Of a DNA stretch of 64,000 bases, positions 52,803-61,531 are shown piece after piece (positions within the stretch are counted from its first letter, which is position 1; every line of letters starts with the position of its first letter). The stretch is from JBBDST01 sp040904765 (GTDB taxonomy: Bacteria; Actinomycetota; Nitriliruptoria; Nitriliruptorales; Nitriliruptoraceae). Made by a program: the position numbers and the translations under genes. The DNA lies in the NCBI GenBank assembly GCA_040904765.1, contig JBBDST010000064.1, forward strand, positions 3,710 to 67,709, read 5' to 3'. The notes below the pieces were generated by a model. It was not told where the DNA came from, made no database searches, and worked only from the letters and a program-made list of their open reading frames with translations.

Positions 52803-54977
52803 GTGGATTCAGAAACGCTACTCGTACTGTTTCGCGTCATCGCTGGCACCGCCGTCATCGCGTTTTTTGGGGTGTGGGCGTTTCGACGTGGCCGTTTCTT
52901 GGTCCGCCTCACTACCCGTGTCGCCAAACCGAATCCTGACAGATCACGTAGCAAGGCACTGAAAGCAAACCTGGGCCGTGCGGCCGTAAACATCTTCGCC
53001 AACCGCAAACTGCTGCGCTGGACCCTACCCGGCATCGCACACTTCTGGGTGATGTGGGCATTCTTCGTACTGCAAACCACCTTGCTTGAAGCCGCAGGCG
53101 AACTCTACATCGGTCCAACCTTCCAACTTCCCCTGTTAAACAGCATCGCTATCGGTGGCGTCACCGCTTATGACGTCCTTGGCTTCTTCCAAGACTCCTT
53201 AGGATTACTGTCGCTCACCGGCATCATCATTTTCGCCAGCATCCGTATCGCACAAGATCCCCAAACCCGCGGACGCGATTCCCGTTTTGCTGGTTCGAAC
53301 TTAAACCAAGGCTGGTGGGTTCTTGCTTCCGAAACACTCGTCGTGTGGACCTTGTGGGTCGCTCACGGCATCCGCTTTGCCGAAGACCACGCGCCGACCA
53401 ACGCAGCGTTTGTTTCGCGCCTGTTCGGTGAAGTGTTTCTTGGTATGGACACCTTGACGCTCGAATGGATTGCTGCGGCGAACCTGGTGGTCCACCTAGG
53501 CATCGTCGGAGCGTTTCTCGTATTCACGCTTTACAGCAAACATCTGCACATCATCACCATTATCTTCCAAGAACTCACCCGCGACCCAAACCGCAAAAAA
53601 GCCCTTGGCAAACTCTCCACCGAACTGATCGACCTCGAAGCGATGGACGAAAACACGGTGCTTGGGGTCGGCGCGATCGAACATTTCACTATCGATCAGT
53701 TCTTGGACTTTCAGACCTGCACCGAATGTGGACGCTGCCAGTCGCAGTGTCCGGCATGGAACACCGGCAAGCCACTCTCACCCAAGATGCTGATTCAGGA
53801 TCTCCGCGACCACATGTACGCCAAAGGTCCGTTCCTGCTCGGCGAGATCGATGAAGCCCACGCCGGCGACGTCATCAACATCCCCCTCGTCGGTGACGCA
53901 CCTGGCCAAACCGCGGTCATCGACTACGACGTCTTGTGGTCCTGCACCACCTGTGGCGCCTGTGTCGAAGAATGCCCCGTCGACATTCAGCATGTCGACA
54001 CCATTATGGACATGCGCCGCTACAAAGCCATGATGGAGTCAAGCTTCCCGCAAGAAGCCGGGGTTATGCTGCGAAACGTCGAAAACGCCGGCGACCCGTG
54101 GGGAATTGGTCAGGGCAAACGCGAAGAATGGACCGGAAAACTGACGTTTGACATCCCCGTACTTACCCCAGGTGAAGACACAGCGGGCGCATACGAATAC
54201 TTGTTCTGGACCGGTTGTGCCGGTGCGGTTGATGACCGTGCGAAGAAGATCACACAAGCAACCGCACAACTGTTGAACGATGCTGGCGTGTCCTTTGCGA
54301 TTCTTGGAAAAAACGAAACGTGCACCGGCGACCCGGCACGACGGCTGGGAATGGAATATCTGTTCCAGATGTTGGCCGCACAAAACGTCGAACTGTTGAA
54401 AAGTGTCGGGGCCGAGAAAACCACGATTGTTGCCTGGTGCCCCCACTGCTTTAACACGTTGAAAAACGAATATCCCGACTTTGACGGGCACTTCACGGTT
54501 GTGCACCACTCGGAAGTACTGGCCAAACTCATCGACGAAGGCCGTCTGGTCGCAACCAACCAGGTCGACAAAAAAATCACCTATCACGACCCGTGTTATC
54601 TGGGTCGCCACAACGAAAAATACTCGGATCCGCGCAAAGTCGTGAACGCCGTGCCAGGTCTTGCACCAACGGAGATGACCCGCTGTCGCTCGAACGGTTT
54701 TTGCTGTGGTGCCGGTGGGGCGCGCATGTGGATGGAAGAAAACATTGGCAAGCGTGTCAATATGGAACGTGTCGATGAAGCACTCGAACTAACCCCTGAC
54801 CTGATCTCAACCGCCTGCCCGTTTTGTACGACGATGCTGTCGGACGGCATCGCACAAAAAGTGCAGGAAGGCAGCCTTAAAGACGGTCAGGTTGAGGTGC
54901 TCGACATCTCTGAAGTGTTGGCCCGCGGACGTATGCTGCCCGTTGCCACTCAAGGTGTGAGTACCCCAAGCGAGTAA
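52803..54977 (+). CDS. membrane-bound (Fe-S) oxidoreductase, HdrD/GlpC-like
   Basis: 724 residues. The N-terminal 260 residues hold about five transmembrane helices like the cytochrome b/NarI part of respiratory enzymes. Then two [4Fe-4S] motifs, CTECGRCQSQCP (about 305) and CTTCGACVEECP (about 380), and two CCG cysteine-rich domains with WTGCAG, HDPCYLGRHN, CCGAGGARMW and CPHCFNTL. This is the heterodisulfide reductase-related (Fe-S)-binding protein typical of Actinobacteria; it probably passes electrons between a dehydrogenase and the quinone pool. GTG with AGGGGAC. Confidence 0.92.
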   Translation: MDSETLLVLFRVIAGTAVIAFFGVWAFRRGRFLVRLTTRVAKPNPDRSRSKALKANLGRAAVNIFANRKLLRWTLPGIAHFWVMWAFFVLQTTLLEAAGELYIGPTFQLPLLNSIAIGGVTAYDVLGFFQDSLGLLSLTGIIIFASIRIAQDPQTRGRDSRFAGSNLNQGWWVLASETLVVWTLWVAHGIRFAEDHAPTNAAFVSRLFGEVFLGMDTLTLEWIAAANLVVHLGIVGAFLVFTLYSKHLHIITIIFQELTRDPNRKKALGKLSTELIDLEAMDENTVLGVGAIEHFTIDQFLDFQTCTECGRCQSQCPAWNTGKPLSPKMLIQDLRDHMYAKGPFLLGEIDEAHAGDVINIPLVGDAPGQTAVIDYDVLWSCTTCGACVEECPVDIQHVDTIMDMRRYKAMMESSFPQEAGVMLRNVENAGDPWGIGQGKREEWTGKLTFDIPVLTPGEDTAGAYEYLFWTGCAGAVDDRAKKITQATAQLLNDAGVSFAILGKNETCTGDPARRLGMEYLFQMLAAQNVELLKSVGAEKTTIVAWCPHCFNTLKNEYPDFDGHFTVVHHSEVLAKLIDEGRLVATNQVDKKITYHDPCYLGRHNEKYSDPRKVVNAVPGLAPTEMTRCRSNGFCCGAGGARMWMEENIGKRVNMERVDEALELTPDLISTACPFCTTMLSDGIAQKVQEGSLKDGQVEVLDISEVLARGRMLPVATQGVSTPSE

Positions 54978-54990
54978 ACGCTCGCGCGCG

Positions 54991-55566
54991 CTAGCTTGGC
55001 GGCGTGATCTGGTTTAGGTGGTAACGCGACGCGGTTGGTCCAGCCTGCCCCTGATATTTCGAACCGGTCGCACCTGAGCCATACGGCCGTTCTGCTGGGC
55101 GATCAAGCGGGAAAAACGCGAACTGGGCGATCTTCATCCCCGGATACAACAGGATCGGCAACGTCGCGACATTAGAGAGCTCAAGCGTCACTTCACCATC
55201 AAAACCGGCATCAACGAACCCTGCCGTTGAATGAATCACAAGCCCTAGGCGCGCAAGTGACGACTTGCCTTCAATCCGTGCGACAATGTCGGCCGGCAAC
55301 GTGATGCGTTCTACGGTCGCGCCAAGCACAAATTCGCCAGGATGCAGCACAAAAGGTCCGCCGTCGTCGCAATGCACCATTTCGGTGAGTTCTGGCTGCT
55401 CGGCCTTGACGTCAATCACCGGATAACGGTGGTTTGCGAACACACGAAACGTCGTAGCCAAACGCACATCCACGCTTGAGGGTTGGATCGCGTCATCAGC
55501 CAAAGGTGCCAAGCCAATACGTCCGCTGGCAATTGATTCACGGATCGTGCCGTCAGAGAAAATCAC
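54991..55566 (-). CDS. dcd: dCTP deaminase, probably bifunctional with dUTPase
   Basis: 191 residues. SSLARLGL and IHSTAGFVDAGFDGEVTLELSN are the trimeric dCTP deaminase/dUTPase motifs; the latter with STAGF and the downstream Gly/Ser tail match the mycobacterial bifunctional enzyme that makes dUMP directly from dCTP. It ends with YGSGATGSKYQGQAGPTASR, the active-site lid. Convergent with the Fe-S gene, 13 bp apart; tRNA-Gly follows on the other side. Confidence 0.95.
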   Translation of the reverse strand: MIFSDGTIRESIASGRIGLAPLADDAIQPSSVDVRLATTFRVFANHRYPVIDVKAEQPELTEMVHCDDGGPFVLHPGEFVLGATVERITLPADIVARIEGKSSLARLGLVIHSTAGFVDAGFDGEVTLELSNVATLPILLYPGMKIAQFAFFPLDRPAERPYGSGATGSKYQGQAGPTASRYHLNQITPPS

Positions 55567-55652
55567 TGGGCCCCCTCACATTGCATCACAAGCCTGCCGG
55601 GGAGTACCGTCCCCCAAACGCGCATACTATACGCGCGTGCTTCGTCACCTTT

Positions 55653-55723
55653 GCGGGTGTAGTTCAATGGTAGAACACGAGCTTCCCAAGCTCGGGACGG
55701 GGGTTCGATTCCCCTCACCCGCT
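55653..55723 (+). tRNA. tRNA-Gly (anticodon CCC)
   Basis: 71-base tRNA on the plus strand. Acceptor GCGGGTG/CACCCGC, anticodon stem CGAGC/GCTCG around loop TTCCCAA giving CCC (GGG codon), T arm with GGTTCGATTCC. CCA is not encoded. A GC-rich segment of unusual genes starts directly downstream. Confidence 0.96.
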
Positions 55724-55734
55724 CGCTTCAGGAC

Positions 55735-55768
55735 CGAACACAAGTCTGGTGTTTAGGCGAACATAAGT
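55735..55768. repeat. two direct 11-base repeats next to tRNA-Gly
   Basis: CGAACACAAGT (55735-55745) and CGAACATAAGT (55758-55768) are spaced by 23 bp, 12 bases after the tRNA. Repeated sites of this kind occur at insertion-sequence or integrase-bound ends, but I cannot assign a family. Confidence 0.4.
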
Positions 55769-55812
55769 TGGCCCCTTGGCGGTGGAATCCACGGCGGGCT
55801 GCGAGGTGTAGC

Positions 55813-56064
55813 TCATACGCTCATCCGAGTGCCGTCGATGATGGCGCATGAGTCATCGTTGGCGGTGCCCATCATGATGACGTGGGTGGCCATGCCGATC
55901 TGCTTGGCCCGGGCTTGGTCACCGGTGAACATCGAACCCTGTATCAACACCATGGCAGGCATCTTCATCATCCCCATGGCGCTGGAGGCCTGCATGAGCA
56001 CGGTCAGCGCGACCGTTGCAGTCAGGCCGGCGACGAGCGCGGCAACGGCATCGAACGTAGGCAT
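55813..56064 (-). pseudogene. truncated small membrane-protein gene (DUF6789-like)
   Basis: 83 residues from an ATG at 56064 with AAGGAGAG. The first 65 residues (two hydrophobic segments, VAGLTATVALTVLMQ and MPAMVLIQGSMFTG, then HVIMMGT) resemble the DUF6789-type membrane family, whose members go on with one or two more helices. Here the family likeness stops at HVIMMGT and an unrelated tail, DDSCAIIDGT, ends the frame. The neighbouring direct repeats suggest that an insertion or deletion removed the rest. Confidence 0.5.
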
Positions 56065-56269
56065 CTCTCTCCTTGCGGCGACCCACGCCTTCATTCGCGT
56101 CAGGGTTGTTCGGGGAACCCGCCCCGTAGGCCGTTGCTTCCGCTGGCGCCGCGAGCAGTGACCGTCTCCCGTCGCGAGTGGCCCGCGTTCGCGTGTCGAT
56201 GGAAGCGCGCGCGGTACACCGGTGTTCCTTATGATGACCCCGCCTTCGTGCCAGGAGAAACGAGCTCCC

Positions 56270-58267
56270 ATGGAACCGTCGACCCCCAGTCAGCAACCCT
56301 CACAGGCTGCGCCGACGCCGCCGTCCGATTCGGCAAGTTGGCGCAAGGTGCTGGAACTCGACCAGCTGCCCGCCGGGCGGGTGACGACGCTCACGATCGA
56401 CCATCGCACCTATGCGGCGACTCACGTCGACGGGGTCTACGGCCTGCTCGACAACCGGTGTCCGCATCAGGGTGGACCACTCGGGGAAGGCTCAATCGAG
56501 AAGGGGTGGTTGCGCTGTCCGTGGCACGGGTTCGACTACTCGCCGTGCAACGGCACGCCGCCGCCCCCGTTCGATGATGCGCCCGGTGCGTATCCGGTCG
56601 AGGTCCGCGGGGACGGCATCTACGCGCTGCTGCCCGAGCCGACAACACGAAAGCGGACGGTCTCGGACGTCATGGTGGAGACCATGATCGCCTTCGGGGT
56701 GACCACGGTGTTCGGCATGGTCGGCCACTCCAACCTCGGGTTGGCGGATGCGTTCCGTGAAGCCGAGGAGCGCGGGGTACTGCGCTACATCGGTATCCGC
56801 CACGAGGGTGCCGCATCGTTCGCCGCATCCGCGTACGGCAAGCTCACCGGCGGGCTGGCTGCGTGCTTCGCGATCGCCGGCCCCGGCTCAACCAACCTGC
56901 TGACCGGCCTGTACGACGCCAAGGTGGATCGTGCGCCCGTCCTGGCGTTGTCGGGTGGGGTGCCGTCGGCGCAGGCGGGCCGGGGGGCGTTCCAGGACCT
57001 GGATCTGATTGCTGCTTTCGCTGACGTCGCCCGCTACCAGGCGACCCTTCGAGCTGGCTCGGATCACAGCGAGCTGGTGGCGATAGCGTGCAAGACCGCC
57101 CTGGTGGAACAGGGTGTCGCCCACCTCGAGTTCCCCGACGAGGTCCAGACCCTGCCGGCTGCCGCCGACGTGGTCGCCTCCGAGCCGACCGGTCGGATCG
57201 CCGACCGTCGGGTCGCCCCGCCACCGGATGTCTTAAGGGCAGCTGCGGAGCTGCTGGCGAGCGCAGAGCGGCCACTGTTCGTGCTCGGTGCCGGCGCCCG
57301 CGACGGCGTCGAGTCGATCATCGCGTTGGCGGAGTCGCTGGGCGCACCGGTGGTCACCACCTTCAAGGCAAAGGGTCTGATCAGCGACGCCCACGCATTG
57401 GCGGGTGGAGTGCTCGGGCGGTCCGGGACACCGATCGCCTCGTGGTTCATGAACGAGTCCGACCTGATCGTGGCCTGGGGTGCCTCGTTCTCCAACCACA
57501 CCGGCATCGCGCCCTACAAGCCGATCGTGCAGGTCGATCGGGACCCGATGGCGCTGGGACGCTTCCACCCGGTCGAGGTTCCCGTGCTCGGCGACGTCCA
57601 CGTCACCGCAGCCGCGCTCGCCGGAGCGATCGGTGATCGCAGCCGTTGCGTAGACCACCGCCCCGAAGTCGCGGAGCGCTGGTCGATCTGGCAAACGGAG
57701 AAACAGCGCCGTCGTGTCGACGATCGCGGCCAGGGGGTCAACTCGGCAGCGGTGTTCGATGCGCTGGGGCGGATCGTCGCGGATGACGCCGTACTGTGCG
57801 TCGACGTGGGCGACAACGCCTACGCGTTCGGGCGCTACTTCGAGGTGACGGCGCAATCGGTCCTGATGTCGGGCTATCTCGGTTCCATCGGATTCGCGCT
57901 GCCCGCGGCGCTGGGGGCGTGGGCAGCCGTGGGACGCGACCGCGAGGTGGTGTCGATCTCCGGAGACGGTGGGTTCGGGCAGTATGCGATGGAGCTGACT
58001 ACGGCGGTCAAGTACGGCATGCCGGTCCGCCACATCCTGCTCGACAACCACGAACTCGCCAAGATCTCCAAGGAGCAGCGTGCTGGCGAGTGGGCGGTCT
58101 GGCAGACCAGCCTGGTCAACCCCGACTTCGCCGACTTCGCCCGCTCCTGCGGCGCGTTCGGCGTGCGGGTCGATCGCCCCGACGACCTCGACGGCGCACT
58201 GTCCGCAGCGTTCACCCATGACGGTCCGGCGCTCGTGCACGTGCGCGTCGATCCGTTGCTGTCATAA
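56270..58267 (+). CDS. Rieske [2Fe-2S]-ThDP-dependent enzyme fusion
   Basis: 665 residues joining two enzymes. Residues 25-122 are a Rieske ferredoxin domain with ligands Cys64/His66 (RCPHQGG) and Cys83/His86 (RCPWHGF). From about 130 to the end lies a full ThDP enzyme of the acetolactate synthase/pyruvate oxidase type: Pyr domain with the activating Glu179 in RHEGAASFAASAYGK, a central domain (about 310-445), and a PP domain with GDGGFGQYAMELTTA ending in DNHELAK. The Rieske centre may collect electrons from the ThDP intermediate. Start ATG at 56270 has AGGAG at a slightly long distance. GC-rich; it heads a pair with the next gene. Confidence 0.9.
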   Translation: MEPSTPSQQPSQAAPTPPSDSASWRKVLELDQLPAGRVTTLTIDHRTYAATHVDGVYGLLDNRCPHQGGPLGEGSIEKGWLRCPWHGFDYSPCNGTPPPPFDDAPGAYPVEVRGDGIYALLPEPTTRKRTVSDVMVETMIAFGVTTVFGMVGHSNLGLADAFREAEERGVLRYIGIRHEGAASFAASAYGKLTGGLAACFAIAGPGSTNLLTGLYDAKVDRAPVLALSGGVPSAQAGRGAFQDLDLIAAFADVARYQATLRAGSDHSELVAIACKTALVEQGVAHLEFPDEVQTLPAAADVVASEPTGRIADRRVAPPPDVLRAAAELLASAERPLFVLGAGARDGVESIIALAESLGAPVVTTFKAKGLISDAHALAGGVLGRSGTPIASWFMNESDLIVAWGASFSNHTGIAPYKPIVQVDRDPMALGRFHPVEVPVLGDVHVTAAALAGAIGDRSRCVDHRPEVAERWSIWQTEKQRRRVDDRGQGVNSAAVFDALGRIVADDAVLCVDVGDNAYAFGRYFEVTAQSVLMSGYLGSIGFALPAALGAWAAVGRDREVVSISGDGGFGQYAMELTTAVKYGMPVRHILLDNHELAKISKEQRAGEWAVWQTSLVNPDFADFARSCGAFGVRVDRPDDLDGALSAAFTHDGPALVHVRVDPLLS

Positions 58268-58278
58268 GGAGTTCGACC

Positions 58279-59019
58279 GTGCCACTCGATCCCGTCCCTG
58301 CACACGATGCGCTCGCCACGACCCGACGCAGCTGGCACCTGCTGGCCGCGCATGTGGTCGCCGAGGAACGGTTCCGTCGGGTCGGCCACTCCGGGCTGGA
58401 AGCGACCCCTCAGGGCTTTCGCACACCGAGCGACGAACCGGTCGGCGTCGAGGTTGAACGCGATCACCTCGTCGTCCGCGGCATCGACGGAAAGACGCGT
58501 CGGGAGGTGACCACCATCGGCGACGCGCAGTCCTTCGTGCTCGGTGAGGTCGGTCCGCCGCACTGGGGCCAGCAGCCGGGGCTGCACGACCCGCCACCGG
58601 CGATCGACGCCGACACCCCGCTGCCGATCGACACGGAGGTCGCGGCCTGGCTGGGGAACTGGTTCATCCTGGGCCAGCTGGCGCTGCGCGACCTGGTCGA
58701 CGACCCCGTCTCGACGGACGCCGGTATCCCGACGTTGTGGCCCGAGCACTTCGATATCGGTACCGAGCTCCTCGCCCAGGATCGTCGGGCATCCTACGGC
58801 CTGTCTGCCGGTGACGACATCATCGCGACGCCCTACGCCTATGTCGTGCCCTGGGCGTTGGGCCGTACCGCCGCGCCGCGCGATCCGCGTTGGAACAACG
58901 ACGCCCTATCCGGCGCGAGCATCACCGCTGGTGAACTCGCGACGGAGACCGACGCCGCGACCCGGTTACTCATTTGGTTCCGCGAGCGCCGCGATCTGCT
59001 GTTGGCCGGCCCCGACTGA
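58279..59019 (+). CDS. unknown protein paired with the Rieske-ThDP enzyme
   Basis: 246 residues; no family recognised. No signal peptide or membrane helix. Notable segments are RRSWHLLAAHVVAEERFRR near the start, VGPPHWGQQPG near residue 95, AAWLGNWFILGQLALRDL near 123-140 and a C-terminal helix RLLIWFRERRDLL. A Trp-rich composition and the 12-bp gap to the preceding gene, with AAGGAG at the junction, suggest a partner or subunit of the fusion enzyme (inference). Its last 50 bases overlap the frameshifted lipoprotein gene on the other strand. Confidence 0.8.
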   Translation: MPLDPVPAHDALATTRRSWHLLAAHVVAEERFRRVGHSGLEATPQGFRTPSDEPVGVEVERDHLVVRGIDGKTRREVTTIGDAQSFVLGEVGPPHWGQQPGLHDPPPAIDADTPLPIDTEVAAWLGNWFILGQLALRDLVDDPVSTDAGIPTLWPEHFDIGTELLAQDRRASYGLSAGDDIIATPYAYVVPWALGRTAAPRDPRWNNDALSGASITAGELATETDAATRLLIWFRERRDLLLAGPD

Positions 59020-59553
59020 TCAGCGCGGATCCCGTGACTCGGCGATCCTGGCGGTTCAGTTGTCTGGATCGGAGCACGGTTGGGACCTCGACCTCGACCG
59101 TGTCGCCGCCCCAACCGTGCTCCTGGTCGCGGCCCTCGATCGTGATACGCGTCACGTCATCGGGGATGTCCAGACCCGTCAGCGAGCGGGTGAAGGGCTG
59201 TTCGTTCGCGTGGTCGCGGGCGAGGTCGCGCACTTGGAGCTGTGTGCCGTCTTCGGTTCGCGCCCGGAACGCATCGGCGTAGCGCTCCGGGGTGTCGTAG
59301 GCGATGAGAGGGTGGCGTCGAGCCGCCAGGCGTCACCCTGCGGTTCGAGTTCCGCATCGATCACGTCGGGGAAGCGCTGCGTGTCCCTGGGCGCAGCTTC
59401 CTCTGCCGCTGTCTCGTCGGCGGTCGTGTCTTCGCTCGCGGTCGTGTCATCGTCGGGTGCCTCGTTGGGCGGGGTGTCCGCCGCACATGCGGTGAGCAGC
59501 GCAGCCGCCAGCATGACGGCAGTCAGATGTCCTGGTGCACGAGGATCGGCCAT
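58970..59553 (-). pseudogene. frameshifted lipoprotein gene
   Basis: Two adjoining frames make one protein. From the ATG at 59553 come a lipoprotein signal (lipobox LTAC), an acidic Thr/Glu linker, and QGDAWRLDATLS; near 59307-59312 the frame is lost. The next frame continues sensibly with AYDTPERYADAFRARTEDGTQ, ANEQPFTRSLTGLDIPDDV and DQEHGWGGDTVEVEVP. Adding one base would give about 190 residues. Either a real one-base deletion or a sequencing error. Confidence 0.65.
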
Positions 59554-60012
59554 CGATGTGCTCGTCAGTCGACGTTGCCTGCAACGTATCCAGCCGCTCG
59601 GTGCGCTGATCGCCAGAGCCGTTCGCCGCAGCGTCGGACGGCTCTGGGTGGGCTCAGCCCTTCAGCGTGGCCACCGCGTCGTCGGTGGTGACCACGGCAC
59701 CCGCGAGGTAACGGGTGCGGGTGCGGAGATCGTGTGGACAGCGCAGCTCTCGATCGTAAGGCGCAACCTGAAGCGCGGATCGCCGCCACGCAGTTTCACC
59801 CATTTCGCCGCCCGACAACCCAGGCCCAGTACCGGCTAAGTGCGAGGCAAATAAGGGCCGGACCTTCCGGAGGCGTCTTCTAGCTTTAAGGATCTGCAAA
59901 AAACTTCATTTCTAGTACCGTTCTCGACAATGACGGCCTCAGGAACCAACATGCGCGCGCGATCGTTCCCGTCCACCGAACGACCGCAGCCGACCGTGCC
60001 CAAAGGCTTGCG
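59554..60012. other. GC-rich region, mostly without recognisable genes
   Basis: Apart from a possible 49-codon frame (59654-59803, minus) I see no gene. Possible frames are arginine-rich and look like shadows. The composition stays as high as in the neighbouring fusion gene. Confidence 0.4.
59654..59803 (-). CDS. possible 49-residue ORF or 3' gene fragment
   Basis: From an ATG at 59803 with GGCGGCGA before it. The product, containing VAPYDRELRCPHDLRTRTRY and VVTTDDAVATL, has balanced composition, unlike the arginine-rich shadow frames nearby, but no family is recognised. It may be the 3' end of a lost gene. Confidence 0.3.
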   Translation of the reverse strand: MGETAWRRSALQVAPYDRELRCPHDLRTRTRYLAGAVVTTDDAVATLKG

Positions 60013-60417
60013 ATGATCCTCGCCGCTGCTTTGAGCATGCTGGAAGTCCATGCCGCATGGGTCCTGGTGGCGGCGTTTGTCATCTCGCTGGCTTACCAGC
60101 TGTGGCGCGCTACGGCTAAGGCCGGCAGCAACGAGCACGATTCGATGCACAACTTCGTCACCAAGGTCCTGGCTCTGTACGTTCTCGCATCCATCGTGAT
60201 CGGTCTGTTGTTCGCCGGGGTGCCCGGTGCCGCCTGGGTCGGCCTCGTGTTCTCAGTCGTGTTCATCCTCGTCTCGATCTTTTATTACAACCCGGTCTAC
60301 ATGTGCACGCGCGATACCAGCCTGATCGCATGGGCCGAGGATCTCACCTACACCGGGCTGCTGTTCGTCGCTGCCTTCCTGCTGTTCTATGAGGTCGCCG
60401 GCCTGTCTCTGGGATGA
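60013..60417 (+). CDS. four-helix membrane protein, unknown
   Basis: 134 residues with four hydrophobic segments (about 10-30, 50-70, 74-92, 110-131). The loop SNEHDSMHNFVTKVLALY and the end YYNPVYMCTRDTSLIAWAEDLTYTG are hydrophilic and may be conserved. No family recognised. The upstream ATG at 60013 is used; the ATG at 60037 is equally possible, and neither has a strong ribosome-binding site. Last gene of the GC-rich segment. Confidence 0.6.
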   Translation: MILAAALSMLEVHAAWVLVAAFVISLAYQLWRATAKAGSNEHDSMHNFVTKVLALYVLASIVIGLLFAGVPGAAWVGLVFSVVFILVSIFYYNPVYMCTRDTSLIAWAEDLTYTGLLFVAAFLLFYEVAGLSLG

Positions 60418-60739
60418 CTGTGGCGTACCTCGCGCATCACGACTATGTCTGGGACGGTGATGACGGCCGTACCAGAACCATTCTCCACCAAACGTTTATA
60501 GGCCTCTCATTAGACGGGCGGGTTGGGGTATAGGCGACGAGAGCACCTACGCATCGTAGTTTTGTGAAAACAAATCACCGTTAGTGTGAGCTAAGGTGCG
60601 TGACTTTGGATGGAGGAAAAGCCCGCGTGCCGGCTTGATGGCAAGTATTCACGTCTACGCAAGCCGTCGTTTGGGTTGTCTCCACTTTGTCACGGCACTT
60701 TCGTGTCATCCATAGATGACACCGATAAAGGAGTGGCTG
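60418..60739. other. intergenic, probable right margin of the GC-rich segment
   Basis: No gene seen in 322 bases. The composition drops here to that of the chromosome. I looked for a repeat of the tRNA-Gly 3' end and did not find one. The last 100 bases hold the promoter region of the HAD gene. Confidence 0.5.
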
Positions 60740-61531
60740 ATGGCCGATGTGACCATTGGGGGTCGCACGTTCACGGTTGATGCAGTGCTGTTTGATAAAG
60801 ACGGAACGATCGTTTCACATGATCCGCTTTGGACCGTCTGGTCCGACATGCTCACCGAAACGCTTGCGAGCGCGCTATCGCTTAGTGTCGATCAAACACG
60901 TCAGTTGTGGCAGAGCCCGTCGGTGCAACGTGTCGATGCCCAACCGCTTGAAGTTGCGACGATGGAGATGCTTCGTCAGCGCACCACCCAACTTGTCCAA
61001 TCGCTTGGGTTCGTCCCTCGCGAGGCGCGCCGCATGGTGCGTCGCGCTGTTGACTGCGCTGATGATGCGATGGATCGGGTTACGCCACAGTTCAACAGTA
61101 ACGTGAATGTGCTGCTGGATGCCTGCGTGACCGCCGACGTGCCGTTAGGGCTTGTTACCGGCGATGACCGTGCACGGGCACGTCAACACTTGCACCGACT
61201 CAACATCACTGACGCTTTTTCGGTGGTCATCGGCGGGGACGACACCCGTCACGGTAAACCCAGTGGCATGCCGTTACGTGCCGCATGCACGGTGCTTGAT
61301 GTCGAGCCTGCCCGCACGATCTACATCGGCGACAGTCTTGTTGACCTTAGGGCGGCTCGTGATGCTGGCTGTCAGGCAGCCGTCTTGTATGCCGACGAAA
61401 CCCGCGGGTTGTCCCGCTGGATGCTTGACGCCGACCTCATCGTGTATGACTACTCGATGATTACCGTTGCCGCGTCACCCGCTTATACGACTAATGGCGG
61501 TTCAGCCAAGTGGAACTCGGTCTTGGTCTGA
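60740..61531 (+). CDS. HAD-superfamily hydrolase
   Basis: 263-residue phosphatase-like HAD protein. The four motifs are present: DKDGT with the nucleophile Asp (near residue 20), GLVTGDD (motif II Thr), the Lys in RHGKPSG and GDSLVDLRAA. The cap is helical and inserted after motif I, as in phosphoglycolate phosphatase and beta-phosphoglucomutase. Substrate unknown. ATG with AAAGGAG. Its end overlaps the amidase end on the other strand by 49 bases. Confidence 0.9.
   Translation: MADVTIGGRTFTVDAVLFDKDGTIVSHDPLWTVWSDMLTETLASALSLSVDQTRQLWQSPSVQRVDAQPLEVATMEMLRQRTTQLVQSLGFVPREARRMVRRAVDCADDAMDRVTPQFNSNVNVLLDACVTADVPLGLVTGDDRARARQHLHRLNITDAFSVVIGGDDTRHGKPSGMPLRAACTVLDVEPARTIYIGDSLVDLRAARDAGCQAAVLYADETRGLSRWMLDADLIVYDYSMITVAASPAYTTNGGSAKWNSVLV

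Noticed and set aside
57233..58749. Long minus-strand frames opposite the fusion enzyme and its partner
   Set aside because: Shadows of strongly biased GC-rich coding sequence; composition is His/Arg/Gly-rich without motifs.
59565..59899. Other frames in the GC-rich gap before the four-helix protein
   Set aside because: Arginine-rich and without start signals; only the 49-codon frame has normal composition.
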